Counted from the stretch's first letter, positions 26,350 through 36,246 are shown. The stretch: 64,000 nucleotides of DNA from Maribacter_C sp964554895 (GCA_964554895.1 CAZKQM010000002.1:1-64000); one strand, 5' to 3'. Translations and numbers: made by a program. Notes: generated by a model not told the origin, from the sequence alone.

Positions 26350-26691
26350 TTAGAGTATCTTCTTAATGGTTTCAGGAGGTCTTCCTATAACCGCCTTTTC
26401 ATTGTTAATGACAATGGGTCGTTCAATAAGTTTTGGATATTCGATCATTGCCTCAATGATTTCATCATCAGTCATTTCTTTTCCTTTGAAATTTTCTTTC
26501 CAAATCGTTTCGTTTTTGCGAAGCAATTTTTCCGGAGAAATATTCAATTTGCGCAACACCTCTTGTAATGCTCCTTTTGACGGTTTATTTTCTAAATAAA
26601 GTATAGTTTCAAAAGCTTGTCCTGATTCCTCAAGTATTCGATGACCCTCTCTTGATTTTCTACATCTTGGGTTGTGATATATTTTAATCAT
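26350..26691 (-). CDS. ArsC/Spx family protein (arsenate reductase-like)
   Basis: A 113-residue thioredoxin-fold protein of the ArsC/YffB/Spx family. It has HNPRCRKSREG (Cys near residue 10) and the C-terminal MIEYPKLIERPIVI with the conserved Arg-Pro. Glutaredoxin-linked arsenate reductases have this size. No arsenic genes are nearby, so a general redox role as in many ArsC-like proteins is equally possible. It lies 22 bp downstream of prfB on the same strand. Confidence 0.85.
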   Translation of the reverse strand: MIKIYHNPRCRKSREGHRILEESGQAFETILYLENKPSKGALQEVLRKLNISPEKLLRKNETIWKENFKGKEMTDDEIIEAMIEYPKLIERPIVINNEKAVIGRPPETIKKIL

Positions 26692-26713
26692 TTTAATATT
26701 TTTAACACAAAAC

Positions 26714-27815
26714 TTATTCTTTCTCTTTTTGACCAGTAGCCATTAAATACGATTTTAAAAACCGATTTATTTCTCCATTCATGACATTATCAACATTGCC
26801 GGTTTCCTCGCCTGTTCGCACATCTTTCACTAATTTATACGGATGCATTACATAGTTGCGAATTTGAGAGCCCCATTCAATTTTCATTTTTGAAGACTCA
26901 ATTTCTTGACGCGCCTCCATTTTTTTTCTCAACTCAATTTCATAGAGTTGTGATTTCAGCATTTTAAGGGCAGTGGCTCTGTTATCGTGTTGCGATCTAG
27001 AATCAGAACAAGATATTTGAATACCAGAAGGTTTGTGAACCAACTGCACTTTTGTTTCAACTTTGTTTACATTTTGTCCGCCCGCACCGCTAGAGCGTGC
27101 TGTAGTAATTTCAATATCAGCTGGGTTAACTTCAATATTTATAGAGTCATCTACTAACGGATACACATAAACAGAGGCAAAAGAAGTATGTCTTTTAGCA
27201 TTACTATCAAACGGAGAAATTCGAACTAATCTGTGAACGCCATTCTCGCCTTTTAACCATCCAAAGGCAAATTCGCCATCAATTTCAAGGGTTACCGTTT
27301 TAATACCTGCAACATCGCCAGATTGGTAATTGAGTTCTTTGACTTTAAATTTATTTTTTTCAGCCCACATCATATACATGCGCATCAACATTGAGGCCCA
27401 ATCACAACTTTCGGTTCCACCAGCACCGGCTGTGATTTGCAGTACAGCAGTTAATTCATCGCCCTCAGCAGAAAGCATATTTTTAAACTCGAGGTTTTCA
27501 ATAGCTTCTTTGGTTTTTTCATAATGTAGCTGAACTTCTTTTTCGGTCACTTCGCCTTCAGCATGAAACTCAATTAGTACTTCTAAATCTCCGGTAAGAG
27601 TTTTGGCTTCTTCAAAATCATCAACCCACTGTTTTTTAGATTGAATGAATTTCATGTGTTTTTGAGCTTCTTGAGCATTATCCCAAAAGTCAGGAGCTAA
27701 TGTTTTTTCTTGCTCATTTTCTATCTCAATGAGTTTTGCATCAATGTCAAAGATACCTCCTTAACGCACCCAGGCGATCTAAAAGACCTTTAAAATGGTC
27801 TGCGGTAATTGTCAT
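26714..27815 (-). CDS. prfB: Peptide chain release factor 2, with programmed +1 frameshift
   Basis: RF2 terminates translation at UGA and UAA. The gene starts at ATG 27815 (MTITADHFKGLL) and reads 22 codons to CTT, then TGA at 27749-27747. A +1 slip skips the T and continues GAC ATT GAT GCA in the frame that ends at 26714, giving 366 residues in total, the normal RF2 length. The stop-recognition SPF motif (about 200-202, RISPFDSNAKR) and the catalytic GGQ (about 245-247, SSGAGGQNVNKVE) are present. An annotation beginning at ATG 27655 would miss 53 residues. The gene is divergent from the metalloprotease. Confidence 0.95.
27747..27761 (-). promoter_or_regulatory. RF2 autoregulatory +1 frameshift site
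   Basis: On the minus strand this reads AGGAGG-TAT-CTT-TGA followed by C: an internal Shine-Dalgarno-like element three bases before the slippery CTT and the UGA stop. The spacing matches the E. coli prfB element. When RF2 is scarce, slow termination at UGA lets the ribosome slip, raising RF2 synthesis. Confidence 0.95.
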
Positions 27816-27902
27816 GCTAAAAAGTGTTTTGGCAAAAATAGTACTAAACTATGGTTGTACAATCTATTTTATCTAAATTTAATACCTTACACCTTTACAA
27901 AA

Positions 27903-30317
27903 ATGAACACCATTATGAAAAATATTTACCTCATTACCACCCTTTTATTTGCATCACTATTTTCAGTTTTTTCTCAATTTGATGAAAAGAGTAAAGATTT
28001 TCAAACGTTCAATGGCTTTTTCAATTTCAAGTATGATGAGAATTCAGATAAAATCTACCTTGAAGTTGCTAAGCTTAATGAAGAATTTCTATATATATCA
28101 TCACTCAGTAGTGGTATTGGTAGTAACGATATTGGGCTAGATAGAGGGCAATTAGGTAATACAAGAATTGTTTATTTTAAAAAGGCGGGTAATAAATTAT
28201 TGTTGGTGCAACCAAATTTGAAATTTCGCGCGCTCACTGATAATACGTTAGAAAAGAAATCAGTAGAACAAGCTTTTGCCAAATCTGTTTTAGGGGGATT
28301 TAAAATTGAACAAGAAAAAAACGGAAAGTTTATCATTGACATAACAAGTCTCTTAATGCAAGATACTCACGGAGTAGGTGCTCGATTACAACGTGCAAAA
28401 CAAGGAAGCTACAAACTTGATAAAAGTAAAAGTGCAGTAGATTTAGAGCGTACCAAAGCGTTTCCTAATAATGTAGAATTTGACGCTATACTGACTTTTA
28501 CCGGAAGTCCTAAAGGCAGTTTAATTAGATCGGTAGCACCCAATGCTTCAATAGTTACCGTGTCACAGCACCATTCTTTTGTTGAATTACCTGATGATAA
28601 GTATACCAAGCGAGAATTTGATCCTCGCAGCGGGGCTGGGGCTTTTTCATATTATGACTATTCCACTCCGGTTCAAGAGCCCATTTTAAAACGATATATA
28701 CGAAGACATCGTCTTGAAAAAAAGGACCCCTCTGCCGCTATTAGTGAGGCCGTTGAGCCCATAATTTATTATTTAGATAACGGTACTCCTGAACCCGTTC
28801 GTTCAGCATTGTTAGAAGGAGGAAAATGGTGGAATCAAGCTTTTGAAGCGCTCGGTTATAAAGATGCTTTTCAATTAAAAATATTACCTGATGATGCAGA
28901 TCCTTTAGATATTCGATACAACGTAATTCAGTGGGTGCATCGCTCAACAAGGGGGTGGAGTTACGGAGCAAGTGTAACGGATCCTCGAACAGGAGAAATT
29001 ATTAAAGGACACGTAAGCTTAGGAAGTCTTCGCATCAGACAAGATTTTTTGATTGCGCAAGCTTTAATGAATAAACCTTTTGCCGAACGTGATGATAATT
29101 ATCAACCCATGCTCGATCTAGCAATTGCACGCATACGTCAATTATCAGCACATGAAATAGGTCATACGCTAGGTTTTGCACATAATTATGCAGCAAGTAC
29201 AAAGGGTAAATCGTCGGTTATGGATTATCCGCATCCGCAGATACGTATTAAAGACGGCCAAATTGATTTTTCAAATGCCTATGATAATAAAATAGGAGCG
29301 TGGGATAAGGTTAGTGTTGCGTATTCGTATACCACTTTTGAAAACAGGGTAGATGAAAAAGACGGTTTGAACGCCATTTTAGAAAAGGCAAGTGCAGACG
29401 GACTTAGATTTATTACCGACCAAGATGCAAGACCTCAAGGTAGTGCCCATGTTTTAGCTCATTTATGGGATAATGGTGCCGATGTGAGTTCAGAACTTGA
29501 TGAAATGATGAAAATTCGAGCTATAGCAATTTCTAATTTTTCTACGGATAATATTCGCAAAAATGAACCCCTTTCTGTTTTAGAGGATGTTTTTGCACCT
29601 CTTTATTTCTTTCACAGATATCAAACTGAGGCTGTGGCGAAAGTGGTTGGTGGTTTAGAATATAATTATGCCCTTAAAGGCGACGGTCAAGAAACAGTTA
29701 GAATAGTAGATAGGGCGATGCAAACAAAAGCCTTAAAGAGCATTTTACAAACTCTAGATGCATCAGTCATTGCAATTCCGAAAGAAAAATTAAATTTATT
29801 TCCACCTCGTGCCTTTGGTCACGGCAGAACAAGAGAATCTATCAAAGGTAAAACCGGAGTGTCTTTTGATGCCTTATCAGCACCAGAAACAGCCGCTGAT
29901 ATGACTTTGGGGCTTCTATTGCATCCTGAAAGAGCGTCGCGTTTAATTCAACAAAAAGCACTAGATCAAAAAAATATAGGACTTGAAGAAGTCTTAAATC
30001 AAGTAGTTGCTAATACCTTGATGAAAAAACACAAAGATTCTTATTTAAGTGAAGTGCAAACTAATATCAATTATAGAGTGCTGTATCATTTGATGAATTT
30101 AGCAGCCCACAACCAGGTGCATCCACAAGTAAATGCTATCGCAATGCCAACTCTTAATGGAATTAAATCAAAGTTAGTTCAAGGAAAAATGGGAGTATAT
30201 GATATGGAAATGGTAAGAAGAATCAATGCATTTATGAAGAGTCCTGAAAAATTCAAGGTGTTGCCAGTGGCTAAAATTCCTGATGGTTCGCCAATTGGTT
30301 CAGAATGTTTTCATTAA
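27903..30317 (+). CDS. Exported zinc metalloprotease (DUF5117/DUF4953 type)
   Basis: A protein of about 800 residues with a signal peptide (MKNIYLITTLLFASLFSVFSQ). N-terminal DUF5117-like and central regions precede the zinc site HEIGHTLGFAHN (HExxHxxGxxH, first His near residue 413 from ATG 27915). The C-terminal part matches the DUF4953 arrangement of Bacteroidota metzincin-like proteases. ATG 27903 or 27915 are both possible starts. The frame is open further upstream but that part is antisense to prfB. Substrate unknown. Location is periplasmic or outer membrane. Confidence 0.87.
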   Translation: MNTIMKNIYLITTLLFASLFSVFSQFDEKSKDFQTFNGFFNFKYDENSDKIYLEVAKLNEEFLYISSLSSGIGSNDIGLDRGQLGNTRIVYFKKAGNKLLLVQPNLKFRALTDNTLEKKSVEQAFAKSVLGGFKIEQEKNGKFIIDITSLLMQDTHGVGARLQRAKQGSYKLDKSKSAVDLERTKAFPNNVEFDAILTFTGSPKGSLIRSVAPNASIVTVSQHHSFVELPDDKYTKREFDPRSGAGAFSYYDYSTPVQEPILKRYIRRHRLEKKDPSAAISEAVEPIIYYLDNGTPEPVRSALLEGGKWWNQAFEALGYKDAFQLKILPDDADPLDIRYNVIQWVHRSTRGWSYGASVTDPRTGEIIKGHVSLGSLRIRQDFLIAQALMNKPFAERDDNYQPMLDLAIARIRQLSAHEIGHTLGFAHNYAASTKGKSSVMDYPHPQIRIKDGQIDFSNAYDNKIGAWDKVSVAYSYTTFENRVDEKDGLNAILEKASADGLRFITDQDARPQGSAHVLAHLWDNGADVSSELDEMMKIRAIAISNFSTDNIRKNEPLSVLEDVFAPLYFFHRYQTEAVAKVVGGLEYNYALKGDGQETVRIVDRAMQTKALKSILQTLDASVIAIPKEKLNLFPPRAFGHGRTRESIKGKTGVSFDALSAPETAADMTLGLLLHPERASRLIQQKALDQKNIGLEEVLNQVVANTLMKKHKDSYLSEVQTNINYRVLYHLMNLAAHNQVHPQVNAIAMPTLNGIKSKLVQGKMGVYDMEMVRRINAFMKSPEKFKVLPVAKIPDGSPIGSECFH

Positions 30318-30387
30318 CAAACTCAAAAATTGACACAAACTCAATAATTAATTCAAGGGCAGTACTCCTTCGAATTTGAATTTTATT

Positions 30388-31410
30388 ATGAAAATAAATT
30401 TAATTAGCGATACGGTAACCAAACCTAGTTCAGAAATGCTGAAAGCTATGTTTTCTGCAGATGTTGGCGATGATGTTTTTAAAGAAGACCCTTCAATAAA
30501 TGAACTTGAAGAAAAGGTTGCTGCACTTTTTGGAATGGAGGCCGCCCTGTATTTTCCGAGTGGTACAATGACCAATCAAACTGCAATAAAACTACACACT
30601 AAACCCGGAGATCAGTTGATTTGTGATAAATATGCGCATGTCTATAATTATGAAGGGGGTGGTGTTAGTTTTAATAGCGGAGTGTCATGCAAGTTAGTAG
30701 ATGGCCATAGGGGTATGATGACTGCTGAGCAAGTTGAGGCGGCTATAAATCCTCCTGATTTTTACCATAGTCCCTTAACGTCATTAGTCTGTATAGAAAA
30801 CACAACCAATAAAGGCGGAGGAGCTTGTTGGGATTTTAGTGAACTGAAGCGTATTAAAGAAGTTTGTAAAAAGCATGGACTTGCCTATCATTTGGACGGT
30901 GCGCGATTATGGAATGCCTTAGTCGTAAATAATGAAACCCCAAAACAATACGGCCAACTTTTTGACACGATAAGTGTTTGTTTTAGTAAAGGTCTTGGAT
31001 GCCCTGTAGGGTCGGCCCTTTTAGGAACTAAAGATTACATTGACAAGGCACTTCGAATTCGAAAAATATTAGGTGGTGGTATGCGTCAGGCTGGTTATTT
31101 AGCCAGTGCCGCAAGCTATGCCTTAGATCATCAAACGAATCGCCTTATTGAAGATCATGCGAAAGCAAAAGAAATAGGTGGCGTTTTAAATAGTCTTTCT
31201 TTTATTCAAAAAGTTGAACCTATTGAAACCAATATCATCATTTTTGAAATTAATGAAGAGCTTTTAAGTGCAGATGATTTTATAAGAAAATTGAATGAGA
31301 ACAATGTTCACATTATTGGTATGGGGCAGGGTAAATTGAGAATAGTTACCCATTTAGATTATACTCAAGAAATGCATGAAGCTTTTTTGAGAATCTTGAA
31401 ACATTTATAG
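30388..31410 (+). CDS. Low-specificity threonine aldolase family PLP enzyme
   Basis: A 340-residue fold-type I PLP enzyme of the beta-eliminating lyase family, which cleaves L-threonine or L-allo-threonine to glycine and acetaldehyde. It has SDTVTKPS at the N terminus, HLDGARLWNA with the cofactor-binding Asp, and the PLP Lys near residue 201 in CFSKGLGCPVGS. Start is ATG 30388. It overlaps the converging YegP gene by 6 bases. Confidence 0.88.
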   Translation: MKINLISDTVTKPSSEMLKAMFSADVGDDVFKEDPSINELEEKVAALFGMEAALYFPSGTMTNQTAIKLHTKPGDQLICDKYAHVYNYEGGGVSFNSGVSCKLVDGHRGMMTAEQVEAAINPPDFYHSPLTSLVCIENTTNKGGGACWDFSELKRIKEVCKKHGLAYHLDGARLWNALVVNNETPKQYGQLFDTISVCFSKGLGCPVGSALLGTKDYIDKALRIRKILGGGMRQAGYLASAASYALDHQTNRLIEDHAKAKEIGGVLNSLSFIQKVEPIETNIIIFEINEELLSADDFIRKLNENNVHIIGMGQGKLRIVTHLDYTQEMHEAFLRILKHL

Positions 31411-31725
31411 CTTTTTTGATTCAGAAAATTGTAAAATACTTTGGCGTAGATTTTTAATTCCGTTTTCCATTCCTGCTTCAGACGAATATGAGAGGCTATT
31501 ACCAATCAGTTCGCCATTTATATTTTTCAATCGAAATTGAAAATCTCCACCATGGTTAGTGGTTCTTTCGAATCTTGTTCTAGGATGATGAGCAGCTAAA
31601 TGTTCAATCATAGTATTCAATTCCGCCTCACTTTTAAATTTCACACTGTTCATTAATGTGCGACCTTTTTCTGTTTTGAATTTGAAAATAAACTGATTTT
31701 CTCTTTCTTTTTGTATTTCAATCAT
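31405..31725 (-). CDS. YegP family protein (two DUF1508 repeats)
   Basis: A 106-residue cytoplasmic protein with two DUF1508 repeats. The first is FIFKFKTEKGRTLMNSVKF and the second is FRLKNINGELIGNSLSYSS. Each repeat is followed by an N- or G-rich helix (NTMIEHL, NGIKNLR). YegP-like proteins are small and widespread, with no firm function. It converges with the threonine aldolase gene, sharing 6 bases. Confidence 0.85.
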   Translation of the reverse strand: MIEIQKERENQFIFKFKTEKGRTLMNSVKFKSEAELNTMIEHLAAHHPRTRFERTTNHGGDFQFRLKNINGELIGNSLSYSSEAGMENGIKNLRQSILQFSESKKL

Positions 31726-31910
31726 AGTAAAATGATTTATTATTTTAATATGTTATTGGCTTGTAACCCCTGTAAATAATGGCGCTATGACACTTTTTGT
31801 GCTTACTCAAGTGTATTAGTCATAATTTTCTTCAAATTTCCCTTAAAATTTAGTTAAAAAATAATAAATTGCAGCTACTATAAATTTAAATGTTTTAAAC
31901 ACTGACACAA

Positions 31911-33011
31911 ATGAAAAAACTTTTATTCTTTTTCGCGGTAATGACCGCAACGATCACAATGGCTCAGGAATTACCAACTAATCCTGAACCAGGAAAATGT
32001 TATGTACGTTGTACTACACCTGACGTTTACGTTAATGAAACGGTAACATTAACGATAAAACCAGCTTACAAGGTTTTAAAAACTGTTCCAGCTACTTTTA
32101 AAACAGTAACTGAGAGAGTTGAAGTAAAAGCTGCTGGTAAAGAGTTGACTGTTGTTCCCGAAAAATGGGGTACTGAAACAGTAAGCTATGTTTCTAAAGA
32201 AGGTGGTAACACCTTAAGAATCACTCCTGCTTCTTTTGGTACAGGTTCAGAAACAATTGAAGTAAAGCCAGCTTATGCTCAATGGGAGCTTGGTGCTGCT
32301 GCACCTGATTGTGCTTCTGGTAATCCAGACGATTGTAGATACTGGTGTTACAAAGGGTATCCTGCTGAGTTTACAACAATTCAAACTACTACCTTAGCTA
32401 ATAATGCTTCTGTTTCTAAGACGCCAATTGGTTCAAAAAATAGTAGTTATACTAAAAGAGTTCTTTTAGAGCCTGCTAAAGTTGTAGAAAGAGTTATTCC
32501 TGCTCAATACAAAGAGATTACAAAAACAGTTTTAGATAGAGATGCTTACACTACAGAAGAGACTGTACCTGCAGTAACAAAAACTGTAACAAGAGAAGTA
32601 TTGAAAGAAAAAGGTGGATTAACTACATGGAAAGAAGTTGAATGTTCTTTAGTTGAGTACCAAGCTTTACCTATTAGCTGGAATTCAGGAAGCTCAACCT
32701 TAACGGCACAAGCTAAAAGTATTATTGATACACGTTTAATGCCTGTTTTACAGCAAAACCCAGGTGTGAAAGTTGAATTGGCTTCTCACACTGATTCTCA
32801 AGGTGGTTCTGCTTCAAACCAAGCTTTGTCTGAAAGAAGAGCAAAGGCTGTTGCTGATTACCTAATTTCTAAAGGTGTTAATTCTAGTCTTTTAGTTGCT
32901 AACGGATACGGAGAGACTAAATTATTAAACAGATGTAGAGATGGTGTTTCTTGTACTGCAAGAGAGCATGCTGCAAATAGAAGAACTCAATTTAGATTAA
33001 TCAACAACTAA
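31911..33011 (+). CDS. OmpA family outer-membrane protein
   Basis: A 366-residue protein with a signal peptide ending near TITMAQ. The N-terminal two thirds are beta-rich and Thr/Val-rich with repeated KTVPATFKTVTERVEV-like phrases and paired cysteines (CYVRC; CASGNPDDCRYWC). The C-terminal OmpA-like peptidoglycan-binding domain (about 255-366) has SHTDSQGG, SERRAKAVADYL and NRRTQF. Codon choice looks optimised, suggesting abundant expression. The N-terminal region is not the classical OmpA barrel. It probably links the outer membrane to peptidoglycan. Confidence 0.85.
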   Translation: MKKLLFFFAVMTATITMAQELPTNPEPGKCYVRCTTPDVYVNETVTLTIKPAYKVLKTVPATFKTVTERVEVKAAGKELTVVPEKWGTETVSYVSKEGGNTLRITPASFGTGSETIEVKPAYAQWELGAAAPDCASGNPDDCRYWCYKGYPAEFTTIQTTTLANNASVSKTPIGSKNSSYTKRVLLEPAKVVERVIPAQYKEITKTVLDRDAYTTEETVPAVTKTVTREVLKEKGGLTTWKEVECSLVEYQALPISWNSGSSTLTAQAKSIIDTRLMPVLQQNPGVKVELASHTDSQGGSASNQALSERRAKAVADYLISKGVNSSLLVANGYGETKLLNRCRDGVSCTAREHAANRRTQFRLINN

Positions 33012-33034
33012 ATTAAGTAAACAACCAACCAAGA

Positions 33035-33066
33035 AAAAAGGGCTTTTCAAATTGAAAAGCCCTTTT
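33035..33066. terminator. Bidirectional terminator
   Basis: AAAAAGGGCTTTTC and GAAAAGCCCTTTTT form a long stem between the converging OmpA-family and thioredoxin genes. Confidence 0.9.
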
Positions 33067-33085
33067 TAATTTATTTCATTTCAAA

Positions 33086-33547
33086 CTAAATAGCTTGATG
33101 CTTTTTAAGTAAATCTAAATGATATCCTACCTCGCCATTCATGCTATAACCAGAGTATGAGCCAAGCTCAACGCCATTAGGCGAAAGAATCTTTAATAAT
33201 GGTACTGCACCTCTTTTATTCAATTTTGCAGAAAGTCCCTTATTATATTGCAGTTGCTCTGCAGAAATTAAATCTTTATTCATGGGTATATCAATATAAA
33301 GCAACACATAACTATCAGAGATTGTTTTAAATTCTGTAGATTCAAATAAATCTTTCTTCAGCATCTTACACGGTGCGCACCAGTCGCTACCAGTAAAATA
33401 GACCAATACATTTTTACGTTCTTTTGTCGCATTTTTAAGGGCTTTTTCGTAGTTAGTCAACCATGCGCTATTGCTTACTACTGATTTTTCAGCTTGAGCA
33501 AAAAATAGTGTGGGAACTAAAAGAACTAGAAAGATTAAATTTTTCAT
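33086..33547 (-). CDS. Exported thioredoxin family protein
   Basis: A protein of about 153 residues starting at ATG 33547 (MKNLIFLVLLVPTLFFAQ signal peptide). The thioredoxin-7-like domain has YFTGSDWCAPCKMLKK with the redox CxxC and a cis-Pro region AVPLLKI. It is likely a periplasmic disulfide reductase. The frame is open to 33586, but the shorter form has the proper signal. A 14-bp palindrome lies upstream. Confidence 0.85.
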   Translation of the reverse strand: MKNLIFLVLLVPTLFFAQAEKSVVSNSAWLTNYEKALKNATKERKNVLVYFTGSDWCAPCKMLKKDLFESTEFKTISDSYVLLYIDIPMNKDLISAEQLQYNKGLSAKLNKRGAVPLLKILSPNGVELGSYSGYSMNGEVGYHLDLLKKHQAI

Positions 33548-33607
33548 CGATTTTGGTTTTATAGTTAGTAGCAAGAAACTTGCCAAAGTATACGAGGGTT
33601 AGTATCC

Positions 33608-33621
33608 TACTAACGTTAGTA
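33608..33621. promoter_or_regulatory. 14-bp palindrome TACTAACGTTAGTA, putative operator
   Basis: A perfect palindrome lies in the 110-bp gap between the YbaB and thioredoxin genes, about 60 bases upstream of the thioredoxin start. GTTAGTAT recurs at 33598-33605 and 33615-33622, with TTAGTATT at 33631. The clustering suggests a binding site for a dimeric repressor. The regulator is unknown. Confidence 0.4.
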
Positions 33622-33657
33622 TTCTGATTTTTAGTATTATTAATTTGAAATGTACAA

Positions 33658-33981
33658 TTAAAAAAGGTTGTCCATACCCGGAATATTGGGCATTCCTTCT
33701 TTAGCTACAGCAGCCAATTTGGTTTCATTGTATTGCGTTGCTTTTTCAATGGCTTTATTCAAAGTCAAGATTAAATAATCTTCAAGCTGTTCAGCGTCTT
33801 TCAAGAGTCGCTCATCAATTTCTATTTTTTTAAGCTGTCTGTTGGCTGTAATTGATACTTTAAGTAGTAGGTCTGATGAGTTTTCATCTAGAACTATAAC
33901 GTCCATTTCTTTTTTTGTTGCCGCAACTTTTTGTTGGGTTTCTTTAAGTTTTCCCATCATACCCATCATATCTCTAAACAT
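33658..33981 (-). CDS. YbaB/EbfC family nucleoid-associated protein
   Basis: A 107-residue DNA-binding protein. It has MMGKLKETQQKVAATKKEMD at the N terminus, a central beta region (LLLKVSITANRQLKKIEID) and the family's helical end with a short NIPGMDNLF tail. These proteins bind DNA as dimers and often sit beside dnaX or recR, which are not seen here. Length is normal. Confidence 0.88.
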   Translation of the reverse strand: MFRDMMGMMGKLKETQQKVAATKKEMDVIVLDENSSDLLLKVSITANRQLKKIEIDERLLKDAEQLEDYLILTLNKAIEKATQYNETKLAAVAKEGMPNIPGMDNLF

Positions 33982-34053
33982 TGTAATTATATTTTATGTT
34001 TACAGATGTAAAATTAGTAAATTGTTTGGAGTAATAGTATATAACCACGCCTA

Positions 34054-36177
34054 ATGAAAATATTTAGAATCTTTATAGGACTAAGTCTTATTTTTGCCGT
34101 TTCATGTCAAAACCAAAAAACTGAAATGAAAAATATAGATGCCCCAGTAGCAAAAAAAAATCCGAAAGAACTCATTGCTCATGATGACAAAAGGATTGAT
34201 GATTACTATTGGATGAATGATCGTGAAGATCAAGAAGTAATCGATCATTTAAATAGTGAGAATGCGTATTACTCAAAAATGACTGAGCATACCAAAGAGC
34301 TACAAACAAGCTTATTTCAAGAAATGAAGTCTAGAATTAAAGAAGACGATTCTTCTGTACCCTTTAAGCAAAACGGTTATTGGTACCTTACACGATTTGA
34401 AATAGGAAAAGAATATCCTATTTATTCTAGAAAAAGAGGAAGTTTAGATGCAGATGAAGAAATTTTATTTGATTGTAATGAACTTGCCAAGGGGCATGAA
34501 TATTTTCGTTTAGGAGGTTTCGCAATTAGCCCTGATAATAAATTGGCTGCTTTTTCTGTTGATACCGTTTCAAGAAGAAAATACACGCTTCAAATTAAAA
34601 ACCTTGAAACTGGAGTTGTTTTAGATGATAAGGTAGATAATACTACCGGTAATTCAGTTTGGGCAGATGATAATCAAACCATTTATTACAGTAAGAAAGA
34701 TGAAGTTACTTTGCGCTCAGATAAAATATTTAGGCATAAAATAGGAGTATCAAAAGATGATGTAGTGTTTCATGAAAAGGATGAAACATTTAGCGTCTAT
34801 GTGAATAAGTCTAAATCAAAGAAATATATCATTATTGGTTCTTACAGCACCCTAACAACAGAATTTAGAACCTTAAGAGCTAATAATCCTGATGGTAATT
34901 TTGATATTTTTTCGCCCAGAACCAGAGGCTTAGAGTATGATATTGCTCATTTTGAAAATGATTTTTACATTTTAACTAATAAAGATGGGGCTACTAATTT
35001 CAAGTTAATGAAAGCAGCTGAAGGAGCTACTGGGTCTGAAAACTGGAAAGAATTTATACCGCATCGCAAAGATGTTTTATTACATGGTATTGAAATTTTT
35101 AAAAACTACTATGTTATTTCTGAGCGCAGCAATGGTTTAAATAAGTTAAAAATAACAAAGTGGAATGGGGGAGAGAGTTATTACTTGCCGTTCACAAGCG
35201 AAACTTATGATGCTTATGCCAGTACAAACCCTGATTTTGACTCTGAAATTCTCAGATATTCGTATACCTCAATGAATACTCCGCGTTCAGTAATCGATTT
35301 TAATATGACTACTAAAGCTTCTGAAATTATGAAAGAACAGGCTGTGCTTGATGCTAATTTTGATAAAGCTAATTATGTTGAAAAAAGAGTTTGGGCAAAT
35401 GCCCGAGATGGTGTAAAAGTCCCTATGTCTATTGTATATCATAAGAATACTAAATTAACAAACAAAACACCCATTTTACAGTACGCCTACGGTTCTTATG
35501 GGGCAACTATAGACCCATATTTTTCTTCGGTGCGTTTGAGCTTGCTTGATAGAGGATTTGTTTTCGCCATTGCACATATTCGAGGAGGTCAATATTTAGG
35601 TCGCCCGTGGTATGAAGATGGTAAATTATTTAAAAAGAAAAATACGTTTACTGATTTTGTTGATTGTTCTAAATTTCTAATTTCAGAAGGTTATACCAGT
35701 TCAGAGCACTTATATGCAATGGGTGGTTCAGCAGGAGGCCTTTTAATGGGTGCTGTTATAAATATGGCTCCTGAATTGTATAATGGGGTAGTTGCAAGTG
35801 TACCTTTTGTTGACGTGATTACGACCATGCTTGATGACAGTATACCTTTAACAACGGGAGAATACGACGAATGGGGTAACCCCAATGAAAAGGAGTATTA
35901 TGACTATATGAAATCATATTCGCCTTATGATAATGTAGTCGCTAAAAATTATCCGAATACTTTAGTGACGACTGGTTTACATGATTCTCAAGTACAATAT
36001 TTTGAACCCGCAAAATGGGTGGCTAAATTAAGAGAATTAAAAACTGACAAAAATCTACTACTATTTGATATAAATATGGATGCTGGTCATGGCGGTTCTT
36101 CTGGTCGTTTTGAATCACTTAAAGAAGTGGCAAAAGAATATGCTTTTCTGCTTGATTTAGAGGGAATTACAGAATAG
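34054..36177 (+). CDS. S9 family peptidase (oligopeptidase B-like), lipoprotein
   Basis: A 707-residue serine peptidase with a lipoprotein signal (IFAVSC lipobox), an N-terminal beta-propeller (about 50-430) and a C-terminal alpha/beta-hydrolase domain. The catalytic triad is Ser559 (MGGSAGG), Asp644 (GLHDSQV) and His679 (DAGHGG). Phrases such as YAYGSYGAT and HIRGGQYLGRPWYEDGK match prolyl oligopeptidase and oligopeptidase B. The lipobox suggests a periplasmic membrane-anchored enzyme that trims peptides. It lies 69 bp upstream of the CBS-like gene. Confidence 0.9.
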   Translation: MKIFRIFIGLSLIFAVSCQNQKTEMKNIDAPVAKKNPKELIAHDDKRIDDYYWMNDREDQEVIDHLNSENAYYSKMTEHTKELQTSLFQEMKSRIKEDDSSVPFKQNGYWYLTRFEIGKEYPIYSRKRGSLDADEEILFDCNELAKGHEYFRLGGFAISPDNKLAAFSVDTVSRRKYTLQIKNLETGVVLDDKVDNTTGNSVWADDNQTIYYSKKDEVTLRSDKIFRHKIGVSKDDVVFHEKDETFSVYVNKSKSKKYIIIGSYSTLTTEFRTLRANNPDGNFDIFSPRTRGLEYDIAHFENDFYILTNKDGATNFKLMKAAEGATGSENWKEFIPHRKDVLLHGIEIFKNYYVISERSNGLNKLKITKWNGGESYYLPFTSETYDAYASTNPDFDSEILRYSYTSMNTPRSVIDFNMTTKASEIMKEQAVLDANFDKANYVEKRVWANARDGVKVPMSIVYHKNTKLTNKTPILQYAYGSYGATIDPYFSSVRLSLLDRGFVFAIAHIRGGQYLGRPWYEDGKLFKKKNTFTDFVDCSKFLISEGYTSSEHLYAMGGSAGGLLMGAVINMAPELYNGVVASVPFVDVITTMLDDSIPLTTGEYDEWGNPNEKEYYDYMKSYSPYDNVVAKNYPNTLVTTGLHDSQVQYFEPAKWVAKLRELKTDKNLLLFDINMDAGHGGSSGRFESLKEVAKEYAFLLDLEGITE

Positions 36178-36246
36178 TTAAAAAAATAGTAATTTTACCG
36201 CCGAGAATGGAAAACCAAACCCCCATTCAGAATTTAGATTTTATAT

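Noticed and set aside
27795..27902. N-terminal extension of the zinc metalloprotease to 27795
   Set aside because: It overlaps the prfB start antisense and would precede the signal peptide; ATG 27903 or 27915 is far more sensible.
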